This document shows, piece by piece, positions 37,169-44,790 of a stretch of 64,000 nt of DNA. Both the position numbers and the translations under genes were made by a program. The notes beneath the pieces are model-generated. The model was not told the origin of the DNA. It did no database searches and saw nothing but the letters and a program-made list of their open reading frames with translations. Each line of letters starts with the position of its first letter. Position 1 is the first letter of the stretch. This stretch comes from JAGVPT01 sp963717445 (lineage in GTDB: Bacteria; Bacteroidota; Ignavibacteria; UBA10030; UBA8401): the NCBI GenBank assembly GCA_963717445.1, contig OY970334.1, positions 2,666,001-2,730,000 on the forward strand, given 5' to 3'.

Positions 37169-38164
37169 TCAATGAGGAAGTGCAACGATTTTATTAAAGA
37201 CTTCCTTTGGTGTTAAGTAATGTAATATTTTTCTTGGTGTATTATTGAGTTTGCGTTCTAAGCGTTTCACATCAGAAGCAGAGACAAGATCGAAGTTTGT
37301 TTTCTTTGGATATGTCCTGCGAATGATGCCGATCGTATTCTCGACAGTTCCTTTCTCCCAGCTGTGAAAGGGCTGACAAAAATACGAATGAGTTCCAAGT
37401 GTTTTATTCACGATCAAATGTTCGACATTTTCTTGGCCGTTGTCGTAGGTAATCGTTCGGCGAAGATGTTGACCATACTGACTCAGTGATCGGTTCAATG
37501 TTATCCGGACCTGTTTCGCTGTTCGCCGTTTCAGTCTGGCGAGTTTCGTATATCGTGATGTACGTTCTACTGTCGCCAGTAGTGCAGCTTTACTGGTGCG
37601 CGCAATGATGGTATCGGTTTCCCAGTGTCCGACTTGTTTCCGGCGCTGAACCGTTCGGGGGCGCTCTAAAATCGATTTTCGCTCAGGAATATGCGACATT
37701 CGATGAGTCTTTCGTTGCCCTCGTCGATTTCGGATCCTGTGAGATCTAGGAAGCACCAGAACAAAGTTCTCTTGACGCCGAACATTTGGGTCGTAAATGA
37801 ATCGGTAAATACTTTCGACACAGATACTGTACTGTGGATGCTTCAATCGCAATCGTCCTGCGATTTGTTCCGGTGTCCACTCCATACGAAGGTGTCGCTT
37901 CACGTAGCTCCGTATAGTTGAATTCTTTAGCCGAGGACGTTGACCGGCTTGTATCTTTCGTCCCTTAGCTTTGTTCTGAGCACGACAGGCTCCATAGACT
38001 CTTCGGATCGGAGCTTTATTCCTGGAAATTTCTCGGGATATCGTGCTCTTGTTTCGGTGTAACTGACGGGCTATCTCACTAAGAGAAATCCGCTGCGCAT
38101 AAAGAGCTGCTATTTTATCTCGCTCTTCTTGCGTTATCTGGTTGTAACATCTGGGTTGTGCCAT
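37169..38164 (-). CDS. IS30-family transposase
   Basis: The 331-residue protein has an N-terminal HTH (ISLSEIARQLHRNKSTISREI), a second HTH-like region (WTPEQIAGRLRL), and a DDE integrase core with WETDTI (first Asp), TYDNGQENVEH (second Asp) and the Glu in PFHSWEKGTVENT, followed by IIRRTYPKKTNFD. These are the IS30 signatures. The catalytic residues and full length are intact, so it may be active. The last two codons (CAT TGA) appear to lie outside the element's left end, so the stop codon is provided by flanking DNA. Confidence 0.95.
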   Translation of the reverse strand: MAQPRCYNQITQEERDKIAALYAQRISLSEIARQLHRNKSTISREISRNKAPIRRVYGACRAQNKAKGRKIQAGQRPRLKNSTIRSYVKRHLRMEWTPEQIAGRLRLKHPQYSICVESIYRFIYDPNVRRQENFVLVLPRSHRIRNRRGQRKTHRMSHIPERKSILERPRTVQRRKQVGHWETDTIIARTSKAALLATVERTSRYTKLARLKRRTAKQVRITLNRSLSQYGQHLRRTITYDNGQENVEHLIVNKTLGTHSYFCQPFHSWEKGTVENTIGIIRRTYPKKTNFDLVSASDVKRLERKLNNTPRKILHYLTPKEVFNKIVALPH

Positions 38165-38204
38165 GCTCTAATTTTACTAATTCTTTTAGAGCGTTGCACT
38201 TCCT
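37175..38204. mobile_element. IS30-family insertion sequence
   Basis: A ~1030-bp element between atpG and ffh. The ends share AGGAAGTGCAACG (37175-37187) inverted at 38192-38204, and weaker similarity continues inward. TG flanks both ends (37173-37174 and 38205-38206) as a possible 2-bp target duplication. The element sits inside an older A+T palindrome: AATTAATAATTAAGAA at 37146-37161 is the exact complement of 38257-38272. Confidence 0.85.
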
Positions 38205-38289
38205 TGTAGAACTCATGGAATTAAAAATTGGAACCCACAGTCATGGATTTTTTTAATTCTTAATTATTAATTCATAATTCTTAATTGCC

Positions 38290-39624
38290 TTGTTCGATAC
38301 TCTCACTCAAAAATTAGACTCTGTCCTCAAGCGGCTTCGCGGGGGCGGGAGAATTTCCGAAGCGAACATAGCAGAAATGCTGCGTGAGGTTCGCAAAGTA
38401 TTGCTCGACGCCAACGTCAACTATAAAGTTGTCAAGCAGTTTATCGATAACGTCCAGCAGAAGTCGCTCGGTAAAGAAGTTGTGACAAACGTTGCGCCCG
38501 GCCAGCTCATTGTCAAAATAATCTACGACAAACTGGTTGCCTTGCTGGGAACAACAAAGGCCGACATCGCAATTTCCCAAATGCCGCCGTCGGTTATTTT
38601 GATTGCTGGCCTACAGGGATCGGGCAAAACAACATTTGCCGGAAAGCTCGCGAATATGTTGAAAGCTAAAGGCCGCAGCCCGCTTCTCGTTGCGGCGGAT
38701 GTCTATCGCCCTGCGGCGATCGATCAATTAATGATGCTCGGCGTGCAGATCGATGTTCCGGTGTTCACCAGCCGGACAGACACAGCCGTCAATATTGCGA
38801 AGAACAGCATTGACCACGCACGAAAGAATGCCCGCGACACGGTGATCATCGACACCGCCGGCCGCATGCACGTGGATGAAGAGATGATGCGCGAAGTTGA
38901 GAGCATCAAATCATCCGTGCAGCCCCATGAAATTTTGTTCGTCGTGGATGCGATGACGGGGCAGGATGCCGTCAACACGGCAAAAGCGTTTCACGACCGG
39001 CTCAATTTCGACGGCGTTGTTCTCACGAAGCTCGACGGTGACACGCGGGGCGGTGCAGCTCTTTCTATCCGCTCGGTCGTCGAGAAGCCGATCAAGTTTG
39101 TCGGCACCGGCGAGAAGCTTGATGCGCTTGAGCAGTTCTACCCCGACCGCATGGCATCGCGGATTCTCGGTATGGGGGATATCGTTACACTCGTCGAAAA
39201 AGCGCAACAATCGTTCGACAAGGAAAAAGCGCAGCAGCTTGAACAAAAAATCAGGAAATCGCAGTTCACGCTCGAAGATTTTTACAGCCAGCTCCAGGAG
39301 ATCAAGAAAATGGGTCCGCTGAGCCAGGTGCTCTCGATGATTCCCGGCGCAAACAAACTTGGCAACATGGAGAATGTCGACGACAAAGAATTGAAATATG
39401 TTGAGGCGATCATTCTTTCGATGACCGTTGAAGAACGCCAACACCCCGCGATTATCAACGGGTCGCGGCGCAAGCGCATCGCAACGGGAAGCGGGACATC
39501 GGTGCAGGAAGTGAACAAGCTGCTCAAGCAATTCTTTGAGATGCAAAAAATGATGAAAAATTTCACAAAAGGCAAAAATGTCGGGCGTATGATGGCCCAG
39601 CGATTCGGCGGTGGTGCGTTTTAG
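38290..39624 (+). CDS. ffh: Signal recognition particle protein Ffh (SRP54)
   Basis: The 444-residue GTPase directs nascent membrane proteins to the translocon together with 4.5S RNA and FtsY. It has the N domain (about 1-90), the G domain with GLQGSGKTTFAGKLA, DTAGRMHVDEE and TKLDGDTRGGAAL, and the Met-rich M domain from ~295, ending MMAQRFGGGAF. The start is TTG at 38290 (MFDTLTQKLDSVLKRLRG), since homologues begin exactly here and no ATG is available. Confidence 0.97.
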   Translation: MFDTLTQKLDSVLKRLRGGGRISEANIAEMLREVRKVLLDANVNYKVVKQFIDNVQQKSLGKEVVTNVAPGQLIVKIIYDKLVALLGTTKADIAISQMPPSVILIAGLQGSGKTTFAGKLANMLKAKGRSPLLVAADVYRPAAIDQLMMLGVQIDVPVFTSRTDTAVNIAKNSIDHARKNARDTVIIDTAGRMHVDEEMMREVESIKSSVQPHEILFVVDAMTGQDAVNTAKAFHDRLNFDGVVLTKLDGDTRGGAALSIRSVVEKPIKFVGTGEKLDALEQFYPDRMASRILGMGDIVTLVEKAQQSFDKEKAQQLEQKIRKSQFTLEDFYSQLQEIKKMGPLSQVLSMIPGANKLGNMENVDDKELKYVEAIILSMTVEERQHPAIINGSRRKRIATGSGTSVQEVNKLLKQFFEMQKMMKNFTKGKNVGRMMAQRFGGGAF

Positions 39625-39705
39625 CAAGATGTCCTACCTCTTCTCGGACTGAGTTGCATATTAATCGGCATCTACTCATATTTATAGAAAAAAGGAGATA
39701 CATTT

Positions 39706-40155
39706 TTGGCAGTCAAATTACGACTTCAACGGATGGGTAAGAAGAAACAGCCCATGTACAAGATTGTTGCGGTAGATTCGCGCAGAAAGCGTGACGGCCG
39801 GTTTATCGACGCGGTGGGAGCCTATAACCCGGCGACCAACCCGATGACCATTACCCTGAAAGAAGACCGCATCTTCTACTGGCTTGAACGGGGTGCTCAG
39901 CCGACCGATACGGTAAAGAATTTGTTGAGCCGGAAAGGGGTGTGGTTAAAATGGGGATTGAAAAGGAAAAAAGCCGACGATGCGACGATCGCTGCCGAGT
40001 TTGAAAAGTGGCAGATGATGCAGGCGTTAAAACTGCAGAAAGAAAATGAACGCAATGCCCGTCGCAACGCCGCGAAAAAGAAAAAGAAGGCTGTCGCACA
40101 GGAAGCTCCGGCCCAGCCAGAACCGGCTGCGCCGGCAGCTCCTGCGCAAGCGTAA
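39706..40155 (+). CDS. rpsP: 30S ribosomal protein S16
   Basis: Residues 1-80 are a standard S16 domain (VKLRLQRMGKKKQPMYKIV, DGRFIDAVGAYNP). A ~65-residue tail rich in Lys then Ala/Pro/Glu (ending PAAPAAPAQA) makes it longer than the usual 80-90 residues, as in many Bacteroidota. The start is TTG at 39706 with GGAG at 39694-39697 eight bases upstream. Confidence 0.96.
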   Translation: MAVKLRLQRMGKKKQPMYKIVAVDSRRKRDGRFIDAVGAYNPATNPMTITLKEDRIFYWLERGAQPTDTVKNLLSRKGVWLKWGLKRKKADDATIAAEFEKWQMMQALKLQKENERNARRNAAKKKKKAVAQEAPAQPEPAAPAAPAQA

Positions 40156-40281
40156 CGAAGGTTTTTTTCGTTCGCTGAAGCATTTGTCTCTCCGACGTAC
40201 GGAAGAAGACTCAAGCAGTCAGACAGCTCGACCGCCACGATATGTTTGCGTAGTTTTTCGAACAGCTTGCAGGAGGTGCAC

Positions 40282-40512
40282 ATGCGGGACTTCATCGAAT
40301 ATATCGCCAAGCAGCTTGTCGATAACCCGGATGCCGTTTCTCTCGTTGATGAAGAGAAGGAGGGAAAGGTTATTCTCAAGTTGAAAGTAGGGGAAGCCGA
40401 TGTCGGAAAAATCATCGGGCGAAAGGGCCGGACAGCTCAAGCGATGCGGGTGCTTTTAAGCGCAGTCGCGGCAAAAAATGGGAAGCGTGCGATGCTTGAA
40501 GTGCTGGATTAA
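40282..40512 (+). CDS. khpA: KH-domain RNA-binding protein KhpA
   Basis: The 76-residue protein is a single KH domain with the GxxG loop in KIIGRKGRTAQAMRVLL. It is the usual gene between rpsP and rimM and binds RNA, often as a pair with KhpB (Jag). The ATG at 40282 has a strong AGGAGGT at 40271-40277; an earlier ATG at 40246 lacks such a site. Confidence 0.93.
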   Translation: MRDFIEYIAKQLVDNPDAVSLVDEEKEGKVILKLKVGEADVGKIIGRKGRTAQAMRVLLSAVAAKNGKRAMLEVLD

Positions 40513-40537
40513 TTGTGCACCACGGTAATTCAGGAAT

Positions 40538-41089
40538 GTGCGGAGAGTTGTGAAATCACATCAGGCATCTCGCACTCATCTGTGCGCAGTCGGCGTTATC
40601 GCGAAAGTCTTCGGCGTGAAAGGAGAAGTGAAGATACACTCCTATGCACGCTCTCTTGATGAGTTTGAACCGCTTACTTCCGTGCTTGTAGGGAAGAGTG
40701 AAAACAAAGTTGTCGAGAAGAAGATCGAAAAAGTTTCACCGCGCGGGAACGATATCTATATAAAATTTTATGATGTCGATGACCGAAACGCATCGGAAGC
40801 ATTGGTCGGTCATTTTTTATTTGTTGAGGAAACGGCGCGAAAGCGTTTGGCGCCGGGTGAATTTTTCGTGGACGACATTATCGGAATGTCCGTCCTCGAT
40901 TCCCGTAAGAAGGTGCTCGGCGTGGTAAAAGATGTCGTCAGGTATCCCGCACAGGATGTCTACATTGTAAAGGCCGGCGAAGATGAGGTGATGGTGCCGG
41001 CGGTGCGCAACATCGTTCGTGCTGTAGATGCCAAAAATCGAACGATCACGATCGCTCCTCCCGAAGGACTTTTTGACGGGCTTGAGTGA
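40538..41089 (+). CDS. rimM: 16S rRNA processing protein RimM
   Basis: The 183-residue protein has the RimM N-terminal beta-barrel (VGVIAKVFGVKGEVKIHSY) and the PRC-barrel-like C-terminal domain (DDIIGMSVLDSRKKVLGVVKDVVRYPAQDVYIV, then MVPAVRNIVRAVD). It matures the 30S head. The start is GTG at 40538, or GTG at 40550, which has GGAG four bases before it; no ATG fits. Confidence 0.93.
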   Translation: MRRVVKSHQASRTHLCAVGVIAKVFGVKGEVKIHSYARSLDEFEPLTSVLVGKSENKVVEKKIEKVSPRGNDIYIKFYDVDDRNASEALVGHFLFVEETARKRLAPGEFFVDDIIGMSVLDSRKKVLGVVKDVVRYPAQDVYIVKAGEDEVMVPAVRNIVRAVDAKNRTITIAPPEGLFDGLE

Positions 41090-41098
41090 GGGAATGCT

Positions 41099-41785
41099 AT
41101 GAGCATACGAATCGATATTCTTTCCGCAGTTCCAAAGTTGCTCGCCAGCCCGCTGAGCGAGAGCATCCTGAAAATTGCTCAAGAAAAAAAACTGGCGGAA
41201 ATCGTCGTCCACGATTTACGGGCGTTTACACACGATAAGCATCATACCCTTGACGAATCGCCGTACGGCGGCGGTGCGGGCATGATTCTGAAACCGGAGC
41301 CGATTTTCGAGTGCATCGAATCGCTGAAGACGGAGCGGACGTACGACGAGATTGTCTATGTGAGCGCGGACGGAGAGCCGTTTACGCAAAAGATTGCCAA
41401 CGATCTTTCTTTGAAATCGAATATCATGATCCTCTGCGGACATTATAAAGGAGTCGATGAACGAGTTCGGCAATCGGTGATCACGCGGGAGATTTCGATC
41501 GGCGACTACGTGCTGACCGGAGGCGAGCTGGCTGCGCTAGTGATCGCCGACGCAGTGGTAAGAGTGATACCGGGAGTGATCGGAGACGGAGAGTCGGCGC
41601 TGACGGATTCGTTCCAGGACGGATTGCTGGACAGCCCTCATTACACCCGTCCGCCGGAATACCGCGGCATGAAAGTGCCGGATGTTCTGCTGTCGGGGAA
41701 TCACAAAGAAATTGCAGCATGGCGCGATGAAGAACGAAGGAAGCGGACAGAAGAGCGCCGGGAAGATTTGATTGATAAAAAATAA
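41099..41785 (+). CDS. trmD: tRNA (guanine-N1)-methyltransferase TrmD
   Basis: The 228-residue protein is the SPOUT-class enzyme that makes m1G37 in tRNAs. Family motifs are TLDESPYGGGAGMILKPEP, the trefoil-knot SAM site GDYVLTGGELAALVIADA, and LDSPHYTRPPEYRGMKVPDVLLSGNH. It starts 9 bases after rimM with a GAGGGA site upstream. Confidence 0.97.
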   Translation: MSIRIDILSAVPKLLASPLSESILKIAQEKKLAEIVVHDLRAFTHDKHHTLDESPYGGGAGMILKPEPIFECIESLKTERTYDEIVYVSADGEPFTQKIANDLSLKSNIMILCGHYKGVDERVRQSVITREISIGDYVLTGGELAALVIADAVVRVIPGVIGDGESALTDSFQDGLLDSPHYTRPPEYRGMKVPDVLLSGNHKEIAAWRDEERRKRTEERREDLIDKK

Positions 41786-41788
41786 CAG

Positions 41789-41886
41789 TTGAAAAATACT
41801 CTCACGCAGAGCCGCTAATGTTTCATTTTTAATATATTTTGCGTCTTGGCGTCTTTGCGAGAGACGCTCTTGATGTATTTTTCAGA
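41789..41886. repeat. Palindromic intergenic repeat (copy C)
   Basis: The element is bounded by TGAAAAATAC (41790-41799) and its complement GTATTTTTCA (41875-41884); inside, CTCTCACGCAGAG opposes GCGTCTTTGCGAGAG. It is a diverged member of the family at 6204, 17291 and 56630. It sits inside the trmD-rplS operon, 35 bases before the L19 gene. Confidence 0.7.
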
Positions 41887-41924
41887 AGATTCAAAAATAA
41901 AAGGTTAACGAACGGAGTAAAGCA

Positions 41925-42266
41925 ATGAGCAAGATTAAGTTGGTAGAAGCGACTCAGTTGAAAACGAACATCCCCGAATTTGTAACGGGCGACACATTGA
42001 ACGTCCACGTGCGCGTCGTGGAAGGGGACAAAGAGCGCATTCAGCAATTTCAGGGTGTGGTGATCGGCAAGCGCGGGAGCGGAATGGGCGCGACCTTTAG
42101 GATCAGAAAAATATCCGATGGAGTCGGCGTTGAGAGGATTTTCCCCGTCCACTCTCCGCGCATCGCAAAAATTGAAAAGATTAAATCGAGCACAGTGCGC
42201 CGCGCGAAGCTCTATTACTTGCGCGATCTTGCCGCAAAACAGATCCGACAAAAAACCAGTACCTGA
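41925..42266 (+). CDS. rplS: 50S ribosomal protein L19
   Basis: The 113-residue protein is L19, with the family core FVTGDTLNVHVRVVEGDKERIQQFQGVVIGKRGSGMGATFRIRK-like region and GVERIFPVHSPRIAKIE, ending RRAKLYYLRDLAAKQIRQ. It binds at the 30S-50S interface. AACGGAGTAAAGCA precedes the ATG. Confidence 0.97.
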   Translation: MSKIKLVEATQLKTNIPEFVTGDTLNVHVRVVEGDKERIQQFQGVVIGKRGSGMGATFRIRKISDGVGVERIFPVHSPRIAKIEKIKSSTVRRAKLYYLRDLAAKQIRQKTST

Positions 42267-42273
42267 GTTTCCA

Positions 42274-43071
42274 GTGCCCGGAAATCCCATTCGAATAGGG
42301 GCTGTCCCCGATTTCTATTGCCGGCCCGTTATTTTCGGATTACAGCAACCAGAAAGTCCCGCTGCGGCGGGACTTTTCTTTGAAAGCGCCGGAGTGAACA
42401 CCGAGCGCATTCTCAATGGCGAATGCGATGCCGCGCTGATCGGTCCTGTTGAATATGCCCGCAACAGCTCCGACTTTTCGTTGTATCCCGCCATCGGTGT
42501 ATCGTCGCGCGGGGAAAGCCGGACAAGCGTCCTTTGTATAAACCGGAATATCCGTACAATCGCTTCCGTAGCTGTCGGTGCTGTCTCTTCTTCCGATATC
42601 ATTCTCGCGAAAATTATCCTCTCCGAAAAATTTGAACAGGAGATTGTCATCGTTCCGGTGATCGGCCCGGTAGAGCAAATGTTGGCGAAGGCAGACGCTG
42701 CGCTTCTTACCGGTAACGCACTGCTCACTTCACGCTGGGAAGGGCCGACACTCGACCTCGTTGACGAATGGACCGACATCACCGACCTTCCGTTCGTTCA
42801 TCTCCTTTGTGCCGCCCGAAAAGAAAAATACAAAAAAGAAATCGGGGCGTTGCTTCTCTCGTCTCAAGAAAAAGGAGTCGCTTCACTTCCCGCCATTGCC
42901 CTGCAGCAATCGAAAGAGCTAGCGCTTCCCGTTGATGCGATGGAGCAGCAACTTGAGCGCTACGCGTACGGTTTTGACGACGAAGCGCGTGAAGCCCTCG
43001 GTGAATTCTTTCGCTACGCATTTTATCTCGGGATATTGCCTGACGTGCCGGAGATTGAGGTGTTTGGGTGA
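42274..43071 (+). CDS. MqnA/MqnD-like protein (futalosine menaquinone pathway)
   Basis: The 265-residue protein opens GNPIRIGAVPDFYCRPVIFGL, aligned with the start of MqnA chorismate dehydratases (RIGxVxxLNxxPL), and has the periplasmic-binding-protein-like core with DAALIGPVEYARNSS and IGVSSRGESRTSVLC. The C-terminus (YAYGFDDEAREALGEFFRYAFYLGIL) is also typical. It would convert chorismate to the futalosine precursor. The start is GTG at 42274, 8 bases after rplS; a longer frame inside rplS is not credible. Confidence 0.82.
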   Translation: MPGNPIRIGAVPDFYCRPVIFGLQQPESPAAAGLFFESAGVNTERILNGECDAALIGPVEYARNSSDFSLYPAIGVSSRGESRTSVLCINRNIRTIASVAVGAVSSSDIILAKIILSEKFEQEIVIVPVIGPVEQMLAKADAALLTGNALLTSRWEGPTLDLVDEWTDITDLPFVHLLCAARKEKYKKEIGALLLSSQEKGVASLPAIALQQSKELALPVDAMEQQLERYAYGFDDEAREALGEFFRYAFYLGILPDVPEIEVFG

Positions 43072-43072
43072 A

Positions 43073-43101
43073 CCATGTCAAGGTTTTGAACCTTGACATG
43101 G
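43073..43101 (+). terminator. 13-bp perfect hairpin after the mqnA-like gene
   Basis: CCATGTCAAGGTT-TTG-AACCTTGACATGG forms an uninterrupted 13-bp stem that starts one base after the stop codon. No U-run follows, so it may be an RNA-end stabiliser rather than a classic terminator. It marks the 3' end of the core operon before the accessory island; the gap to 43268 has nothing else clear. Confidence 0.5.
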
Positions 43102-43268
43102 GTGATATTACATCACTTGCATAGGTAAATTTGCACGCCATATTTTTCGCTTGTTATAGTGAGCAGCACTCTCTATATTTCATAGAATTCAGCCGATAAT
43201 GGTAACTGAGATATGTTTATTATTGTCTGCGATGCAAGCTGAATTGCGGGAGCTTGCAAACCCCTCTT

Positions 43269-43955
43269 ATGAATAATACCCAAAACATACTTCTTTCAAT
43301 TCTTTCCGAAGCCCAGAGTAAGAATTTCCCTGTGGGTAAAACTCAATTGGTCAAGTACCTTTATTTGACTGAAGTCGAATATTACCGCGAAACCGGCTCA
43401 CGGTTGACCAATTTGGAGTGGAAATTTTACCATTATGGTCCGTATGCGTTTGAATTAGGAACCATTTTGGAAGAGAAAATATTCAAGCATGAAGAAATAA
43501 AAGTTTCTGCCGAAAAGAGTTTTGATAAATTTACCGTTGCAGAACCTACGAAGCATTACAACGATCTGGTTGATATAAAAACAAGTTTGATTGTTAAACG
43601 GATTATCGGAATGTGGGGGGATAGGCCATTACAAGACCTTTTGGATTATGTCTATTTTGAAACTGAGCCGATGCAGGCTGTCGACCGACGAGGTCAAAGC
43701 CTCGATTTTTCAACTATCAAAAAAGATGAATCGGCAGCCGTCATTCCGTTGAAGGCTTCTAAAGATGCGGAAAAGAAAATTGCCGCACTTCGCGACAAAT
43801 TTTCCAAACGGCTGTCAGAGCTTTCTGAAATTCGACCGGCAAAGGAACCTTCTACTGAAGAGTACAAACAAGCTCTTGAAGCGTGGGAAGAGGGGGAGCG
43901 ATCTGATATGGGAGACATTTCAAAAATCAAAGTAACGATCACTAAACAAGAATAG
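43269..43955 (+). CDS. Panacea/SocA-like (DUF4065) domain protein
   Basis: The ~228-residue protein contains KTQLVKYLYLTEVEYYRETG followed by NLEWKFYHYGPYAFEL, the core of the Panacea/SocA (DUF4065) domain. In known systems this domain neutralises diverse toxins (PanAT) or works as a protease adaptor (SocA). Residues ~165-195 form a charged helix, and the C-terminus is acidic. ATG 43269 is preferred; TTG 43254 is in frame. The next gene starts 4 bases after the stop, so they are a pair, which fits an antitoxin-partner arrangement. Confidence 0.75.
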   Translation: MNNTQNILLSILSEAQSKNFPVGKTQLVKYLYLTEVEYYRETGSRLTNLEWKFYHYGPYAFELGTILEEKIFKHEEIKVSAEKSFDKFTVAEPTKHYNDLVDIKTSLIVKRIIGMWGDRPLQDLLDYVYFETEPMQAVDRRGQSLDFSTIKKDESAAVIPLKASKDAEKKIAALRDKFSKRLSELSEIRPAKEPSTEEYKQALEAWEEGERSDMGDISKIKVTITKQE

Positions 43956-43959
43956 TATA

Positions 43960-44652
43960 TTGACTCATAAGGGGATTGAGATACCGGGACTCGTCACTAC
44001 GTATTACGAAGTCGGTCCTTCTAAAGGATATGAATTAGGTCAGATTGTTTGGATACCCGCACTCTATACAAACAAAGACAAAGTCATTCTTGATATTGAT
44101 GTATCGGTTGACCCCACAGAGCAAACCCTTCCTGCAATTCTTTCAACCGTAGACAATCGCAAGTATAAATTTCCGGTAAAAAGTCTTGACTTAGCGTCCA
44201 ACGAACACCTTTTTGTCACAAAGGGGAAAATGCGCCCAGCAATTTTTTTGACCGAAGGTTTTACCCGTTGGCCGACAAATCCATCGGAACAAATTTTTCT
44301 TTGCGCTCCCCTTTATACGTTAGACAAAGCAAAAATCTCACAACAATTTGTTCTGAATGTACAGGCATTCAAACTTCCAAGCAAATTTTATTTGCGTCCT
44401 TTTCCCTTATTTCGCGTTGAAGAATCTATTGCACGATTTGAGTACATTCAAACGGTTGACATTTATGCACTAAGCCCATATAAAGAATGCGGCCATCCTG
44501 TAACCCTTTCTCAAGAGTTTTTCGCCTTGCTTAAAATACAATTGACAAGATATTTAGGAGGGGGATTGACGCGGGAAGATAGCGATATAGTAAACGTCTA
44601 TGGTGATATTATTCTCGATGAAGCGCGCAAACAAGGGGTGAAGATTCCATAG
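43960..44652 (+). CDS. Uncharacterised partner of the Panacea-like protein, possibly MazF/PemK-like
   Basis: The 230-residue protein is not recognised with certainty. GYELGQIVWIPALY near residue 24 and KMRPAIFLTEG near 90 resemble the two hallmark strands of PemK/MazF endoribonucleases (GDIVWV and KxRPALVLS). The protein is longer than MazF (about 110) and the spacing is stretched. It has no signal peptide or membrane helix. The start is TTG at 43960, four bases after the Panacea-like stop. A toxin role is inference from context and weak motif similarity. Confidence 0.6.
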   Translation: MTHKGIEIPGLVTTYYEVGPSKGYELGQIVWIPALYTNKDKVILDIDVSVDPTEQTLPAILSTVDNRKYKFPVKSLDLASNEHLFVTKGKMRPAIFLTEGFTRWPTNPSEQIFLCAPLYTLDKAKISQQFVLNVQAFKLPSKFYLRPFPLFRVEESIARFEYIQTVDIYALSPYKECGHPVTLSQEFFALLKIQLTRYLGGGLTREDSDIVNVYGDIILDEARKQGVKIP

Positions 44653-44705
44653 TATTTTCATCCCGTTTCCAACATTGCCCTTGGGAACGTAAAGGAGCAA
44701 AATTC

Positions 44706-44739
44706 TTCGCCAGAAACGGACAAGTACTGCGTCTAAAGT
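44706..44739. repeat. Island-specific dispersed repeat, weak copy
   Basis: TTCGCCAGAAACGGACAAGTAC resembles TTCGCCAGAGGTGGACAAGCAC at 51846-51867 and the copy at 50326-50378. It lies in the short gap before the type IIG gene. Confidence 0.35.
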
Positions 44740-44790
44740 GTTGGCTGCTGTTTTTTCAACACAAAGTTCATACGCCAATCCAAGTTGAAT

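Noticed and set aside
42118..42273. N-terminal extension of the mqnA-like frame inside rplS
   Set aside because: The family start aligns with GTG 42274; the extension is only an overlap with the L19 gene in another frame.
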